64,000 nucleotides of DNA from Hybos culiciformis (taxonomy: Eukaryota; Arthropoda; Insecta; Diptera; Hybotidae), in NCBI GenBank assembly GCA_964007475.1, contig OZ023274.1, positions 51,107,678-51,171,677 of the forward strand. Direction: 5' to 3'. The notes under the pieces were generated by a model. It worked only from the letters and a program-made list of their open reading frames with translations. It had not been told where the DNA came from and did no database searches. Made by a program: the position numbers and the translations under genes. Positions 52,601 through 63,723 of this stretch are shown here, in pieces. Numbering within the stretch: the first letter of the stretch is position 1; each line of letters opens with the position of its first letter.

Positions 52601-53524
52601 CCAAGTATGTATATATATGTATATAGTGTGTTTAAAGCTATCACTATCAGATATAGTCCAAGAGCTCGCAACGTAAGAAATCGCATGATTTTGGCAAGGC
52701 TCTTTTATTAATATATTCTTCTATGCTACGATGCAAGACCCATACAAGTAGTCTGCATGTCAGATGATGTTGCGTTTACCCGTGGGATGTAGTCTATATA
52801 AGATCCAATCTATAACATATAAAAATTTCAACCTTGCTAAAATGACGTGAAAATTATGTTTTTATTTTGTTATAAATCAAGGTCTGGCACGGTCTTAACA
52901 ACTCCGAAGCCGTGGATTAACATTTCATATAATAAGCACAAACAAGGGACATAACGAGAAATCGTTCTATTATCCTGTAATTTTGCATTTTTTCTTTTCC
53001 CTACTTGGCTCTGCTCCCACGGGTAAACGCAACGTAATCTGACAGCCAGACTACCCTTATATACAATATATTAAAAAATGAGCCTTGCTAAAATCACGTA
53101 CCTAATACTTTGCGTGCTCTTAGACTAATATTTTTTATCAATTTTTCTTCAAGCAACATTTTTTTTTTTCGTTTTTTTTTTCACCCATTTCCTTTGGGTC
53201 TTGGGTGTATCCAGATATTTTTTATTTCCAAAAAATTTGCACACGATAATAATGAATTTTCTAAGTTAAATTATAAAAAATAATAGAAATCAACTATATT
53301 CAATCTTACGTCATTTATAGATAAAGTAACTATAAAATTTTGATAAAATTAAAAATTCTTTTTTAAGAAAAGCATATTATATTTATGTAGATTATGTGTT
53401 TTATATACAAAAAAAAAAAACCTAATAACAATAAAACTACTTACTTTAAATTGAATACAAATATTAAAAGTATTATACATCCTAGTATTAAGAAAAAACA
53501 CTTTTTTATTGAAATTTTGGGCAT
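49671..53524 (-). CDS. Alpha-1,3-fucosyltransferase (GT10), type II Golgi protein, 8 exons
   Basis: Exons 53524-53445, 51634-51222, 51152-50937, 50796-50690, 50624-50515, 50443-50243, 50025-49799 and 49735-49671 join in phase to 472 residues. The enzyme moves fucose from GDP-fucose to N-acetylglucosamine of glycoproteins in the Golgi. The short first exon encodes MPKISIKKC then a signal-anchor (about residues 9-25); residues 28-164 are the stem. The catalytic domain shows KKVAWFVSNCGARNGRLNY, then the GDP-fucose-binding signature YKFYLAFENSNCKDYITEK (329-347) and ILPIVMGA. The C-terminus NTYFWCRVCAAVHD, WYEDINDWWRGPG and VCTNGSWRNF fits the invertebrate core-fucosylating FucTA/FucTC enzymes, which create the plant-like core alpha-1,3-fucose epitope; which of the two cannot be told here. 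The first intron (51635-53444) is 1.8 kb and holds a transposon. Confidence 0.92.
52651..53130. mobile_element. Long-TIR element in fucosyltransferase intron 1
   Basis: The body 52654-53127 has imperfect inverted arms of over 110 bases: the left end TAGTCCAAGAGC and the right end GCTCTTAGACTA pair, and the inner arms share GTTGCGTTTACCCGTGGGA (left, from about 52769) with its complement (right, from about 53016). The AAGGCTC motif is also inverted. ATA stands just outside both ends and may be a 3-bp duplication. There is no open frame, so it is a non-autonomous element or solo foldback. Confidence 0.8.
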
Positions 53525-56411
53525 TTTCTTTTACATTTCATTAGATAAATTTTTTTTTTTTTTTTGTTTCCTTTTATTTCCTTTTTATCGAAATTTAATT
53601 TTATTTTAATTTAATTTATATATAAAATCTTAGCACTATTTCTAATTTGTTATTTATTTTTTTTTTTTAATTTATTTTAAATGAATATTTTTGAAATTTT
53701 CCGATAATTTTTTTCATTTTTCCTCATTTTTTTTTTAACTATACTGTATATAAAGTGAATAAATCGATATCCTTAAAAAAAAAAAAAGGATTACTTATTT
53801 TTTTTTTTCATTCAAATTAACACTATATTATATACAATTAATATTAAATTTATATACTTTTTTTAATTTATTAAAATTAATTTTTTTTTTTTGTTTTTTT
53901 ATGTTAATAATTTTGGTATAAATTTTATTCTAATAATATATTTATAACAATTTTATTAATTTTTTTTTTTTTTATTCTACCAATGTTTTTATTATTATTT
54001 TTTTCTAAGTATTTTGATGAATTGACGAAGGATATTATAAATAAAAGTTCTATTCACTTTAAGAATTTTCTATTCATATGAAATAATCGTTTCAAATACC
54101 ACTGTTTAATCAGTCCTAAGATAAAATTCTCCTAAAAATATTGTTTTTTTTTTTATACATATTTCACATTTGAAAATGGGAAAAGTTTACAAAAATTATA
54201 TATGTACATAAGTTTAATATCAAATATATTATATTTTCAATGTTGTTGCGAAAAAAAAAAATTAGGGTCTGCAAAATTAGGATGGACTGAATTCAATGAC
54301 TTTTTTATTCGAAAAAAATTTGATGTGTTAAAAAAAAATGTAAAAAGTTTGTGATAAAAGGAATTCGCTTTTATATCTATTTGATATGTTTTATTTATAT
54401 AATTGTAATCATATGAAAAAGAATTCTAAAATGACTTCGTTTCACATTATTCTTTAATAGTTAATTACTATTTTAAAACATTTTGTTCAGTGCTCACAAA
54501 AACTATAATTATAATTGTAAAATATACGGAGGTATATACCTTTTTTTATAAATTTTCATAAAATTATTAAAAATTATTCCACGAACGTGTAAGTAGTTCA
54601 CTTAATTAATGTAAATAATTAGCCATGTAAATCATATTGAATTTATTATTTTTTATTTTACAATTTTAAGAAAAGTTAAGTTAAGATCAGTAATAATTTT
54701 TCAGACAAAAAAAATTTTTATCATCAATGAATATTAATGCAAAGGTACGTTATTTACAATTGTACGTACATATAATATTTTCGCATAATCTTTAATACCT
54801 ACTTTTTAATATCGGAAAATGTATGACAATAAATAAAATAAACTAGTACTTGAAAAATTTTTATTTTTATTTAATCATTCTTGTGTAATATAATAAATTG
54901 TAAAATTAAATTTGTGGAAAAAGTAGGCAAATGAAAATACGATAGATAACTATGAAACAATTTTAGATAAACTTTTCTTGCAGAAAAATAACAGAAATAA
55001 TAAGGCAAACTCATTAGAAGTAGTTATACGGGTTTTCTACAGTTTCCATATATTTTTTTTTCTTGCTTTATTTACGCTCCATCTTATAAACTAACAAAAA
55101 CAACTTTTTTGAGGGGAATAAAAAAAAATATATCCCTAATTATTGTTATATATCAAGGACCTCTTTTTTGTATTATATTCATGAATATCCTTTTTATTGT
55201 TATCAAATACTTCTTATAAAGCGATTGCGCCATATTTTCACCCTTATTTTATACTCAGAGCACATTATATATTTTTAATTTTCTGGAGATGGAAAAATCT
55301 GCACTAAGTTAATTTTCTTTTCGAAATTCATGATAATTTTATGATGATAATGAAACATTATTGCAATATTTTTTATCATATTCCTATGTACTTATTTATT
55401 GATTGTACATGGTGGAAACAAGTTATAAAAATTTTTGAAATTATTATCTAAAAATAATCGAAAAAATGAAAAAAACACTCGAATTAAAATATTACTCTGT
55501 ACGGATCAGGAACTTTAAAGTCGGAAAATTAACATAGAAAATAGTTCCATTAAATTGGACTCTTTTATGAAAATTTATAAAAAATCTAAATTTGAAGTCT
55601 TTTTGTTTTAGGAAATATGCATATTAAATCATTTTTAATAATGAAAGCGCTAGCAAAATGTTTGGACTATACTGTATTTAATTGGAATCTTTTGTTTGGG
55701 ACGTACGCATATAATTTTTATGTTATAGTAGATTGTAACATATGTTAAGAAAATGTGTTATTACAACGAGTTGTATATTTACACAAAAACACATGCACAC
55801 GCGTCAATAATTATAGCACGAGACGGCAGGTCGAGTGATATAATTTGACAAGTGTGCATGTGGTTTTGTGTAAATACACAACGAGCTGTATAACAAATTT
55901 TATTAACATATTTTATATACTGGTTTAATGTGCATGTGAGAGGTAGTTGCAATCTATACATTTGCAATGCAAAAAATAAACAAAAGTTCAAAATGAAGTA
56001 AGTAAATAAAATTTACTTAATACGGAAGTGTGTAAATAAAATTTACTTAAGTAAATAATTACATGTGTATTGACGCATGTAATATGCCATTTACTGAGCT
56101 AAATTCTACGGTAGTAAATACAACTTACCGATCACATGCCCATTAAAAATTTTTGCTTTATTACATAGTTTTTCAGTTTTTTTTTTTTAGATAACGTACC
56201 TTAAATTTGAATATTTAAATTGCTCAATTTTAATCCCTTTTTCATAATAATTGTGTAAAAGAAAAAACAATTTCAAATAATTTATTCTAGAAGAGTAATC
56301 GCCAAATTTATTTTTAGGCAGAATGTTCTTATAATTATAAAAAAATTAGTTTATTATTTATCAATATAAGTTTCTGTCAAATTTTCACTGTTTTTTCATT
56401 AATCTTTCATT
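53525..56411. other. Intergenic region between the fucosyltransferase start and the DCUN1D stop
   Basis: The left part should hold the fucosyltransferase promoter and the right part the 3' UTR of the DCUN1D gene; both run leftwards. It is A/T-rich, with long T runs at 53640-54000. The only structured item is the palindromic element at 55741-55910. Confidence 0.5.
55741..55910. mobile_element. 170-bp palindromic foldback element
   Basis: The left arm (TATGTTAA at 55741, then TATTTACACAAAAACACATG) pairs imperfectly with the right arm, which ends TTAACATA at 55910. The arms are about 70 bases and the centre is a short GC-richer region (GACGGCAGGTCGAG). Just to the right, GTAAATAAAATTTACTTAA occurs twice (about 56000-56052), followed by TGTATTGACGCATGT, a fragment resembling the arm. 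Confidence 0.75.
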
Positions 56412-58806
56412 TCAGCTTGTTGTACGTTCATTTCTTTGTTGTTTTAGCCATTCCACAAATTCGTCCAACATTACAGGCCCTTAAATAAATTTTAAATAAA
56501 AAATAATTGATTGCAAATAGGAAACTAATGAATATTCATAGATATTTTAATCATCATTGAGTCTCTCTAAACTTTCTAGTAAAAAAAAAAATTTGTATAC
56601 AGAATAGGAAAAAAAAAATTTTTTTTTCTATAAAAAAATGATATTTTAAATTCTCTGTTTCTATTAATGAATTTTAATTCTTACATGCTCCATCAATATC
56701 GTAATTAGACAAATCAGAAATTATTGTTTTTGAAAACTCGAGTATGTTAAACCACTGGTCTTTGTTAATGACTTTGTACTTCGACTGTTCCAAAAATTTG
56801 GCGAATTCACTATACAAAACCCATTGTTTTCCTAATAATAATTGTAACATGGCCCTAGCAGTTTCAATGTCCATACTTCGTTGATCTTTGTCCTAAAATT
56901 AAATCAATTATAAAAAATTAATAGTTTTTATTATTAATTACCATTCTTATGACATAAGAATGAATGGTTATTGTTACAAAAATAAAAAGTTACAATGTTA
57001 TTTATAATAATTTTTCAGTTTCTATGAACTTTTTTTTTTTTTTTTAGTTGCGCGTATTTACTGAATTCGGTGTCATAAAATATTAAAATAAAACAATTTC
57101 AACTTTAATATTTCGTTAGTCTGCTAGATTTTCTTACCCTTGCAAAATCATATGCGTATCGATATATACTTTTAAAAGTATTAGTATCATTTAATGTACT
57201 TCTTAGGAAATCCAATTTGGAGTGTACTTTACTAGCTGAATCACATTGAAGTTCAGTAAGACCTTTCAGCCATTCATTATAGCTAAAAAATCCCATCTGA
57301 CGAGCTCCCATTTTATGAGCCAATACTAACATAACGATATTTTCAGGTTCAACACCAATATCTTCACAAAATTTTTCCATACCATCGGGACCTTAAAAAA
57401 AAAAAAAAAAAATATATACATGACTTTTGATTATAAAATTATAATTTGAAATCTTTTTAGAATCACATATAACAAAAAAAAAAATTGGAATTATTTCACA
57501 TTGAAATACAACCCTAAAGAACTAATCAGCCAATCCTTTAAAATAAAGTCCACGATTTTTGAGCAATAATTTTTATATAAATTTCAATTCATTTTCAATT
57601 ATTATTATTAAGTTTTTTTCAATCCGATTACAAAATAAAAAACTTTTTTCATAGAAAATGAAGGTCAAGTGTATACAAAAGTACAAAAAAATTTTGATAA
57701 AGCTTTACACCTACAGTGAAATGACAATTTTAAATGCAATAATCAAAATTTCTTTTGCCTTTCCGATTTAAGAAAAAAAAAATAAATAAATACATACCTA
57801 ATTGATCTGGTTCATCGGATGTAGTGTACTCTCTGAACCAGGTAATACATTTTTTTGAATTGAATATATCCTCTGTTTTATTGTATCTTCGCGAGCTAAA
57901 AAAAGAAACAAATTGATTACACATTATAAATGACTTAACAATTTATAATAAAATTTTGTTTGAATATTTTTTTTTATAACCTTTCATCATTTTCCATTCG
58001 CGGTAAATTTCCTTATAATAATATTAATTTAATTAATTTTTTTTTTAATTAATATAATTTTTTTTCATTTATGCTGGGCTTGTTTCTTGAAATGAATAAC
58101 AAAAATAGGTACTAAAACATATAAATAATTTTGCCATACTTCTGTGTTTACGTTTTCAGTGTAAAAGTATTATATATTTATAATTTTTGTCTGTTCTAAA
58201 AATATAACATGAATATAAAAAAAAAAAAATTATTTTTATTTTGTTTTCTGCAAGTGTTGATCTTTTCTTTTTATTTTCATGTGATAATGAAATTTTTGAA
58301 AGCTTTGGGATAGTTATATATTAAAATATTAAAAGCTGAAAATAAACAATTTTAGAACCGGCAGATTTTTCTTTTTTTAAGTAGTAAAATGTTATCCTTA
58401 TTATAGAAAATTGAATTGCACAGTATTGACAGCAGACAGAAATTATAATTATAAAATATTTTCTAATGACAGATTTTTTTGTTAGCTTAATTTTTCATGA
58501 ATTAATAATAGAAATGGTTCTATTGGACAGATTTCTATTTTTATTTGAAAAATTTTATCTTTATTAAATAAAACAAAAAAAAAAGAAAATTCATTACATT
58601 TTTGATTATTAAAAAAAATATATAAATTTAAAGGTAGGTATGTATTTTTATAAACTATGTGATTCAATATGTAGATATATACTTATATATATTTACATAG
58701 TTATGTATTACCTTGTATAGTTATTACTTCTTTGACGTTTTGACGTAGGGTGCCTTCTGTCATCATCATTCAATTCTGTGTTGTTTCGTTTTGATCCTCG
58801 AGGCAT
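56412..58806 (-). CDS. DCN1-like protein (DCUN1D4/5 type), neddylation co-E3, 5 exons
   Basis: Exons 58806-58712, 57895-57798, 57391-57138, 56892-56685 and 56479-56412 join in phase to 240 residues, the usual length of the short DCUN1D5 form. These proteins bind cullin and the NEDD8 E2 enzyme and promote cullin neddylation. A basic N-terminus ([20 protein letters not shown]) is reminiscent of the nuclear-localised DCUN1D4/5 N-terminus. The PONY domain fills most of the rest: [89 protein letters not shown]. No UBA domain, which excludes DCUN1D1/2, and no myristoylation signal, which argues against DCUN1D3. Introns 1 and 2 are longer than average. Confidence 0.94.
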
Positions 58807-59922
58807 ATTTGGATTTAGATTGTTTAACCTACTGTTTCTACCTTTATAAATCTCAATTAAATTTATTTCACGATAAAGTTTTGAGCTAAAATAAAATATA
58901 AAAAAATACAGTTTTTAATAGTTAATACCTATAATTTAAAAGTATATTATACCTTATATTATATAGATAACTAAGTCAATTGTTTAGGTACGTGATTGAT
59001 GGAGATCTAGGGAAGGATTTTGAATGTGATGTTGATAGTTGTAGATACCTTATCTCTACCTATCTACCGATCATTTAAATAGTTATGTAGTTATGGACGT
59101 ACAATTTAGATAGAGTCTGAACTTTACTCGATTATCATCAGGTTTTTTTTGTATTGTGGTCAGAAGACTATTGTATTATTCGGCTAAGGAAAATAATTTC
59201 GATAATGTCGACGACTTAAAATTCTATTATTTTTTTTTTTTATCATTTATTGTTTGACCCAAAAGGTCATTTTAATTAAATTTAAAAACAAAATTTTTTT
59301 TTAATTTTGGTTTTACCTCCCCTAAAACAATTTTTTTTTTTTTAATTTCGGCAAGTATCAGTCTTCTCAACTAAACAGATCTCAGCACCAGCAGTAACAC
59401 ACCACCAGACCAGACTTCCTTGGGATGGAAGAAAAAAATTTCCTTTTCGATGTTTTTTCACTAAAGTCTATAAGTTTTTTTTTTTAATTTAATAAAATTT
59501 TAAAACATTTAAAAGCTATCTGAATTAAATTAAAAAAAAAAACTAGAAACTTTTTAAATAAAATAAAATTTTTAAATTAGAAAATAGAGATTTTTTTTAT
59601 TTGATGGTTTCAAAAAAAAAATTTTTTTTTTGTCGAAGCAAACAACAAAAATAAATGATGAAAAGAATATGACATTTACATATCACATTTTAGATATATT
59701 GCTTAGGCTATGACGTTTATGCGAAAAGCTAACTTAAAATTACGATACAGATTGATTTGATGAGATAGATATTTATTAGAATCTAGAGTGAAATTTCTGT
59801 AATAAGATGTTAGTAGGTATCTTTCTTCTTTCCTTTTTTCTAATACCTAAATAAAAATGAAAATTCTATGTTTCTCTGTTTTGTTCCAATCACTTCTAAG
59901 ACTGGATTGCGAAAGGCCCTCT

Positions 59923-59961
59923 CCCGAGGTCCCAGAAATTCGGATTTTGATTTTATACTAT
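59923..59961 (+). repeat. Direct repeat, copy 1 (partner at 61991-62029)
   Basis: The segment beginning CCCGAGGTCCCAGAAATTCG is repeated about 2.07 kb downstream in the same orientation with two mismatches in 39 bases. It runs into the hairpin at 59958-59999. Confidence 0.85.
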
Positions 59962-59999
59962 TGGTAAACAATAGTATGAAATCTATTGTTTACCAATAG
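59958..59999. repeat. Perfect 17-bp inverted repeat with 8-base loop
   Basis: CTATTGGTAAACAATAG at 59958-59974 is followed by 8 bases and then its exact reverse complement at 59983-59999. The second repeat copy at 62029 has only the outer ACCAATAG, as if the hairpin had been gained or lost. Confidence 0.9.
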
Positions 60000-60635
60000 C
60001 TATATCAATATCTATATTTGTGACCAAGCTTAAGAATCAGTAGAATGTTTGTGGGAGTCTATTAGATAGTTAAATATGGGGTTCCAAAGTTCTAGAATGG
60101 GTGCAGTTGGCTGAGGCTGGAAAGTCTGGGAGAAGTCGAATCTTGAATTTTATTTTTTTTTTGTGTTATTATTCTTATTATTATTTTTATAATTTATTTT
60201 ATTTTATTTATAATTTAGTTTTTTGGTTTTTTTTTGGTTCATTAAATAATAATATGTGTGCGTAGTATCGATATGGAATATGAATATGAAAATCTATGTA
60301 TAGATATATAATCAATACCAACATAAATTAAAAGCCCCTATTAAAAAAAAAAAAAACAATGCATTCACAGTATCTCGTAGGCATAATAATCGTAACAAAT
60401 GTATGAAACTACGAGATTTCATATACAAAACCTAAAGATTAATCTATAAAATGGGATTAAAAACAAAAAAAAATATAATTAATTATTGAATGCAATTAAT
60501 TATATGATTAACATTAATTTTTAAGAAAAAAATCGTATTTGTTTAAACGAAAATTTCCATAAATCGAGCAAATTTAATCCATAAATTTTTTTCCTTCCGG
60601 TTAAAGTAAAAGATTTTTTTTTTCATAATTTCTAG

Positions 60636-60862
60636 GTTCTAGCATAGATTAAGAATACACAAAGACGTTTAGCTTCATACAATATTTTTTTCAGCATTTT
60701 TGGTGTTTTTACTAACGCCTGTAAAACTAAATAAAATTCTTTTCATATATTGATAATTATCACGTATTTTATTTTGTTTTACTAACACATTCACATAAAA
60801 ATACCAAAAATAATGTTGTATGAAGCTAACCATCTTTGTGTATTCTTAATCTATGGTTCTAG
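60636..60862. mobile_element. 213-bp MITE with 7-bp target-site duplication
   Basis: The element proper is 60643-60855. It begins CATAGATTAAGAATACACAA and ends with TTGTGTATTCTTAATCTATG; GCTTCATACAA and TTGTATGAAGC extend the inverted pairing inward. GTTCTAG flanks it directly on both sides (60636-60642 and 60856-60862). There is no coding capacity. A 7-8 bp duplication would suit a hAT-type or similar transposase acting in trans. Confidence 0.9.
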
Positions 60863-60964
60863 GTACCTTATATACCTAATTATTCTTTAATTTTAATAGT
60901 TTTGCAATTAAAATTTATTTTGTAGGTAAAAAAGTATCTCATAGCTTTTATTATATGTATTGGA

Positions 60965-61295
60965 TAAAGTTAAGTTAACATGTACAATCCCGATTTTTCT
61001 GCGACCTGTTGGAGTCGTAGCGACAGTACCCAAACCCCTTAAATCCAAGACGTTTTTAACTGAAAAACCCCCATTTCAGAGATATGACCGTCCAAAGTAT
61101 TCATATGTCAGGTACACGTTTACCTACCAGTTCAGATCAGTACATTAAAACTACCAATTAACGATACTCGAAGCCCGATAGAAGAAAACTTTAAAGGGTT
61201 TGGATATAAAGCCTTTACTTTCTCACCAAGTTTCGACCAAATCGGACGTCAAGTGTACTTACGCGGCTGTTTTCCTACCTATCTTCTACTTACAC
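60965..61295. repeat. Dispersed repeat, member 2
   Basis: A segment less A/T-biased than its surroundings, containing TTTCAGAGATATGACC and CAAAGTATTCAT, related to the patch at 40050-40330, and farther on AGTTTCGACCAAATCGGACG. It is probably an old copy of a repeat family. The two short open frames across it have no domain likeness. Confidence 0.5.
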
Positions 61296-61860
61296 CAAAA
61301 AAAGGTTTTTTTTTTAATTAAATTTTTGTATTATTTATTATTCTTGATTATTTTTTCTTATTATTTTAAATTTTACTATATTTTATGAAAATATTTTCAT
61401 TAAAAATTATTTTCATTAAGAAAAAAAGTCCAAAATCCACCATAAAAAATATGTTTCGATTTTTATCACCATAATTTTATTTTTTATTTTTTATTTATTG
61501 CTTGTTTATTGCAATCATTTATTGAATATTATTTTTAATTTATTTGTATGAAAATATTTTAAAACAATATATTTTCATTTGATTTTTGTAAAGAAAAAAC
61601 TACAACCAGCAAAAATCCACATGTAAGGTGAGAAGAAAATAGTCCTAGGAAGGTTTTTTATTTTTATTTTGTTTTAAAAATAATTTTTTTCACTGAATTT
61701 AATAAAAAATATGTTTTTTAATATTTAATCTTAACGAATATTTAATTTTAAATATTTAAATATTTTTAAAAATTGAAATAAAAAGCCAGCAAAAATCACG
61801 CACGTCCATCGCCCGACGGCCCGAATAAAAATTTTAAGCTAGTGGGAATTTTTTATTTAT

Positions 61861-61990
61861 TATCCCTACGAAAAGTTTTGTTTACATTTCAACTACACGG
61901 CTGAATACCTTAGTGTGGGTAATGTATTATCCCTACGAAAAGTGTTGTTTACTTTTCAACTACACAGCTGATTACTTAGTGTGGGTGATG
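61861..61990 (+). repeat. Tandem duplication, two units of about 63 bp
   Basis: Units 61861-61924 and 61928-61990 both start TATCCCTACGAAAAG and end TTAGTGTGGGT plus four bases, differing at a handful of positions. The second unit abuts the direct repeat copy at 61991. Confidence 0.9.
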
Positions 61991-62029
61991 CCCGAGGTCC
62001 CAGAAATTCGGATTTAGATTTCATACTAT
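61991..62029 (+). repeat. Direct repeat, copy 2 (partner at 59923-59961)
   Basis: Same 39-base segment as copy 1 with two differences, directly after the tandem duplication. The two copies bracket about 2 kb of repeat-rich DNA and may be ends of, or landing marks from, a larger element. Confidence 0.8.
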
Positions 62030-62440
62030 ACCAATAGAAATTTAAAACCGAAACATTTTTAACTTAAATTTAAAATGAAAACATTTTTAAAAAAATATTT
62101 AAGGTGTCTAACGATTAGATGTGGTGACAATTGATAGCAATCAGAAATATGCTGTCATTTAAAAATTCTCGAAATGACGACGCATTGCAGTGTAGCATCT
62201 ACTGTTTTGAGTTTGACAACGAGAAAAAAATTTTATTAATTTTTTTTTGTTTGAAAACAAAACAATATTCGTGTGTTTGTTAATGATAATAATAAAAAAT
62301 TAATTTATATTTTTTTGTTTTAAACACCGCAAAAAAATTTAATTAATAATTTTGTTAATTTTTTTTTTTTTATTTCTATATTTTTTTTATTTAATTTCAA
62401 TAAATTATTAATTGGAAAAATTCAAAAAAAAAAAAAAAAA

Positions 62441-62822
62441 ATGCCAAGTTCGTTTATTTTATGGTTTAGTTTTTTAATTTTTTTGACTGAATTTGTGACC
62501 GGTAAGAAATTTTGATTTTTTTTTTAATTGCTTTTTTTGTCTGTCCTTTCTTCATTGAGTGTTGACTTGAATCTTTTTTTTTTCAATTCCAATTCGCAAA
62601 TTAACTTCTTTTTTTGTTTTGTTTTTTTTTTTCAGATATTTTATTGATATTTTTCTATTTTCATCAAAATAAATTGGAATGGGGTTTAATAACATTTGGA
62701 ATTATTGTTATTGCTTTAATTTTGCTTAATTTGATTTCATTAATTTTGAAAATTTTTAATGAAAAAATCAATGGAACAACTTTAATACAACACTTGATAC
62801 TAGGATTTCCAATTTTGTATAG
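62441..62822 (+). CDS. XK-related protein, first two coding exons (partial gene)
   Basis: Exon 1 (62441-62501) encodes MPSSFILWFSFLIFLTEFVT and exon 2 (62636-62822) continues through a split Asp codon; exon 2 ends with a strong GTGAGT donor after two bases of a codon, so the gene goes on. Family: XKR multi-pass membrane proteins, some of which scramble phospholipids. Seen here: two hydrophobic segments, the second being WGLITFGIIVIALILLNLIS, preceded by TDILLIFFYFHQNKLEW, in the arrangement of the family's start (a TDI-containing first helix, then a second helix ending in an N-x2-S motif), and then LIQHLILGFPILYR, similar to the family's HxLxLG. The following exon was not found inside the window. 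Family call by recognition of short motifs, moderate certainty. Confidence 0.72.
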
Positions 62823-63723
62823 GTGAGTCAGTTGTTTTTTTTTTTTTCATTCTTTATTGTTTTGAGCCATATTTTGGTGAATAAGAATGGACCTACCTAC
62901 CTAGCTTTATTTCTTTATTCTAGTTCCGATCATATTAATTCCATTGAGTCAGAACAAATGGTACCTAATCATAGATTTTTGGGGTGGGGCAAGAAGGTAA
63001 TAACCTAGGGAGGGATATACCTATCTTCCCACCTTTTCGATTTGGGTTTTTAGTTTAATATTCCTATTATGTTAATTTTTTTTTTTAATCGAAATAGAAA
63101 TTTATTTTTTACAGAACTGTAATATTATTTTTTCTGTACCATACAACACACCTCCTACCTACTATCTGCTTAAATAACACATTTAAGAGGGGACTATAAA
63201 TAAACTTTGCAAATATCTAGAGGACGAATTCTAAAATGCCGTTGTTGAACGATAATATTATTTCACTTATCAGTTTTAAACTTTTTGTATTAATTAAGTC
63301 GAGGTCGTTGTCATTTCTTTGATAGGAATACTTACGTTGGAATTGTATTAATATGTAATTAGGTATCTAGTATTTGCGTAATGATGTGCATGAATTCAAT
63401 ATCAATATTTTTTTATTTTCTTTATTCAAGACTGAGATAAAAAAAAATTGATATTAATACCAATACCTATAACTGGCTAATCTTATCATCAAGTCTAGTT
63501 TTTTGTTGCTATTTTTTTTTTATTTAAATTTGATTCTGGATTTTATATTCCATCCATCTACTAATTATTAATTAAATTATTTATTGTCACGGGGCTTTCC
63601 GACTACCCATCAACAATTTCAATATTTCTGGAGGAGAAAAAAAATGAATTCTACCATAGTCTGTTAATTGAATTTATTTTTTTTTTATATTCCTAATTGT
63701 GGTTTTCAAATGTACATAAAATG
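62823..63723. other. Intron or intergenic sequence after XK-related exon 2
   Basis: At least the left part is intron, given the GTGAGT donor at 62823. A stretch bounded by an acceptor-like TTCTAG (near 62920) and a GTAATA reads in the right phase, but its translation does not resemble XK proteins, so I left it out. Confidence 0.5.

Larger units (their letters stand above)
58807..62440. other. Divergent intergenic region rich in repeats
   Basis: The DCUN1D gene starts leftward and the XK-related gene rightward from this region. It contains a perfect hairpin with a repeated neighbour sequence, a MITE with target duplication, a dispersed repeat member and a short tandem duplication, listed individually. 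No supported exon was seen. Confidence 0.6.

Noticed and set aside
62920..62997. Possible third exon of the XK-related gene
   Set aside because: Acceptor and phase fit, but the translation (SDHINSIESEQMVPNHRFLG) has none of the hydrophobic or conserved features of XK proteins.
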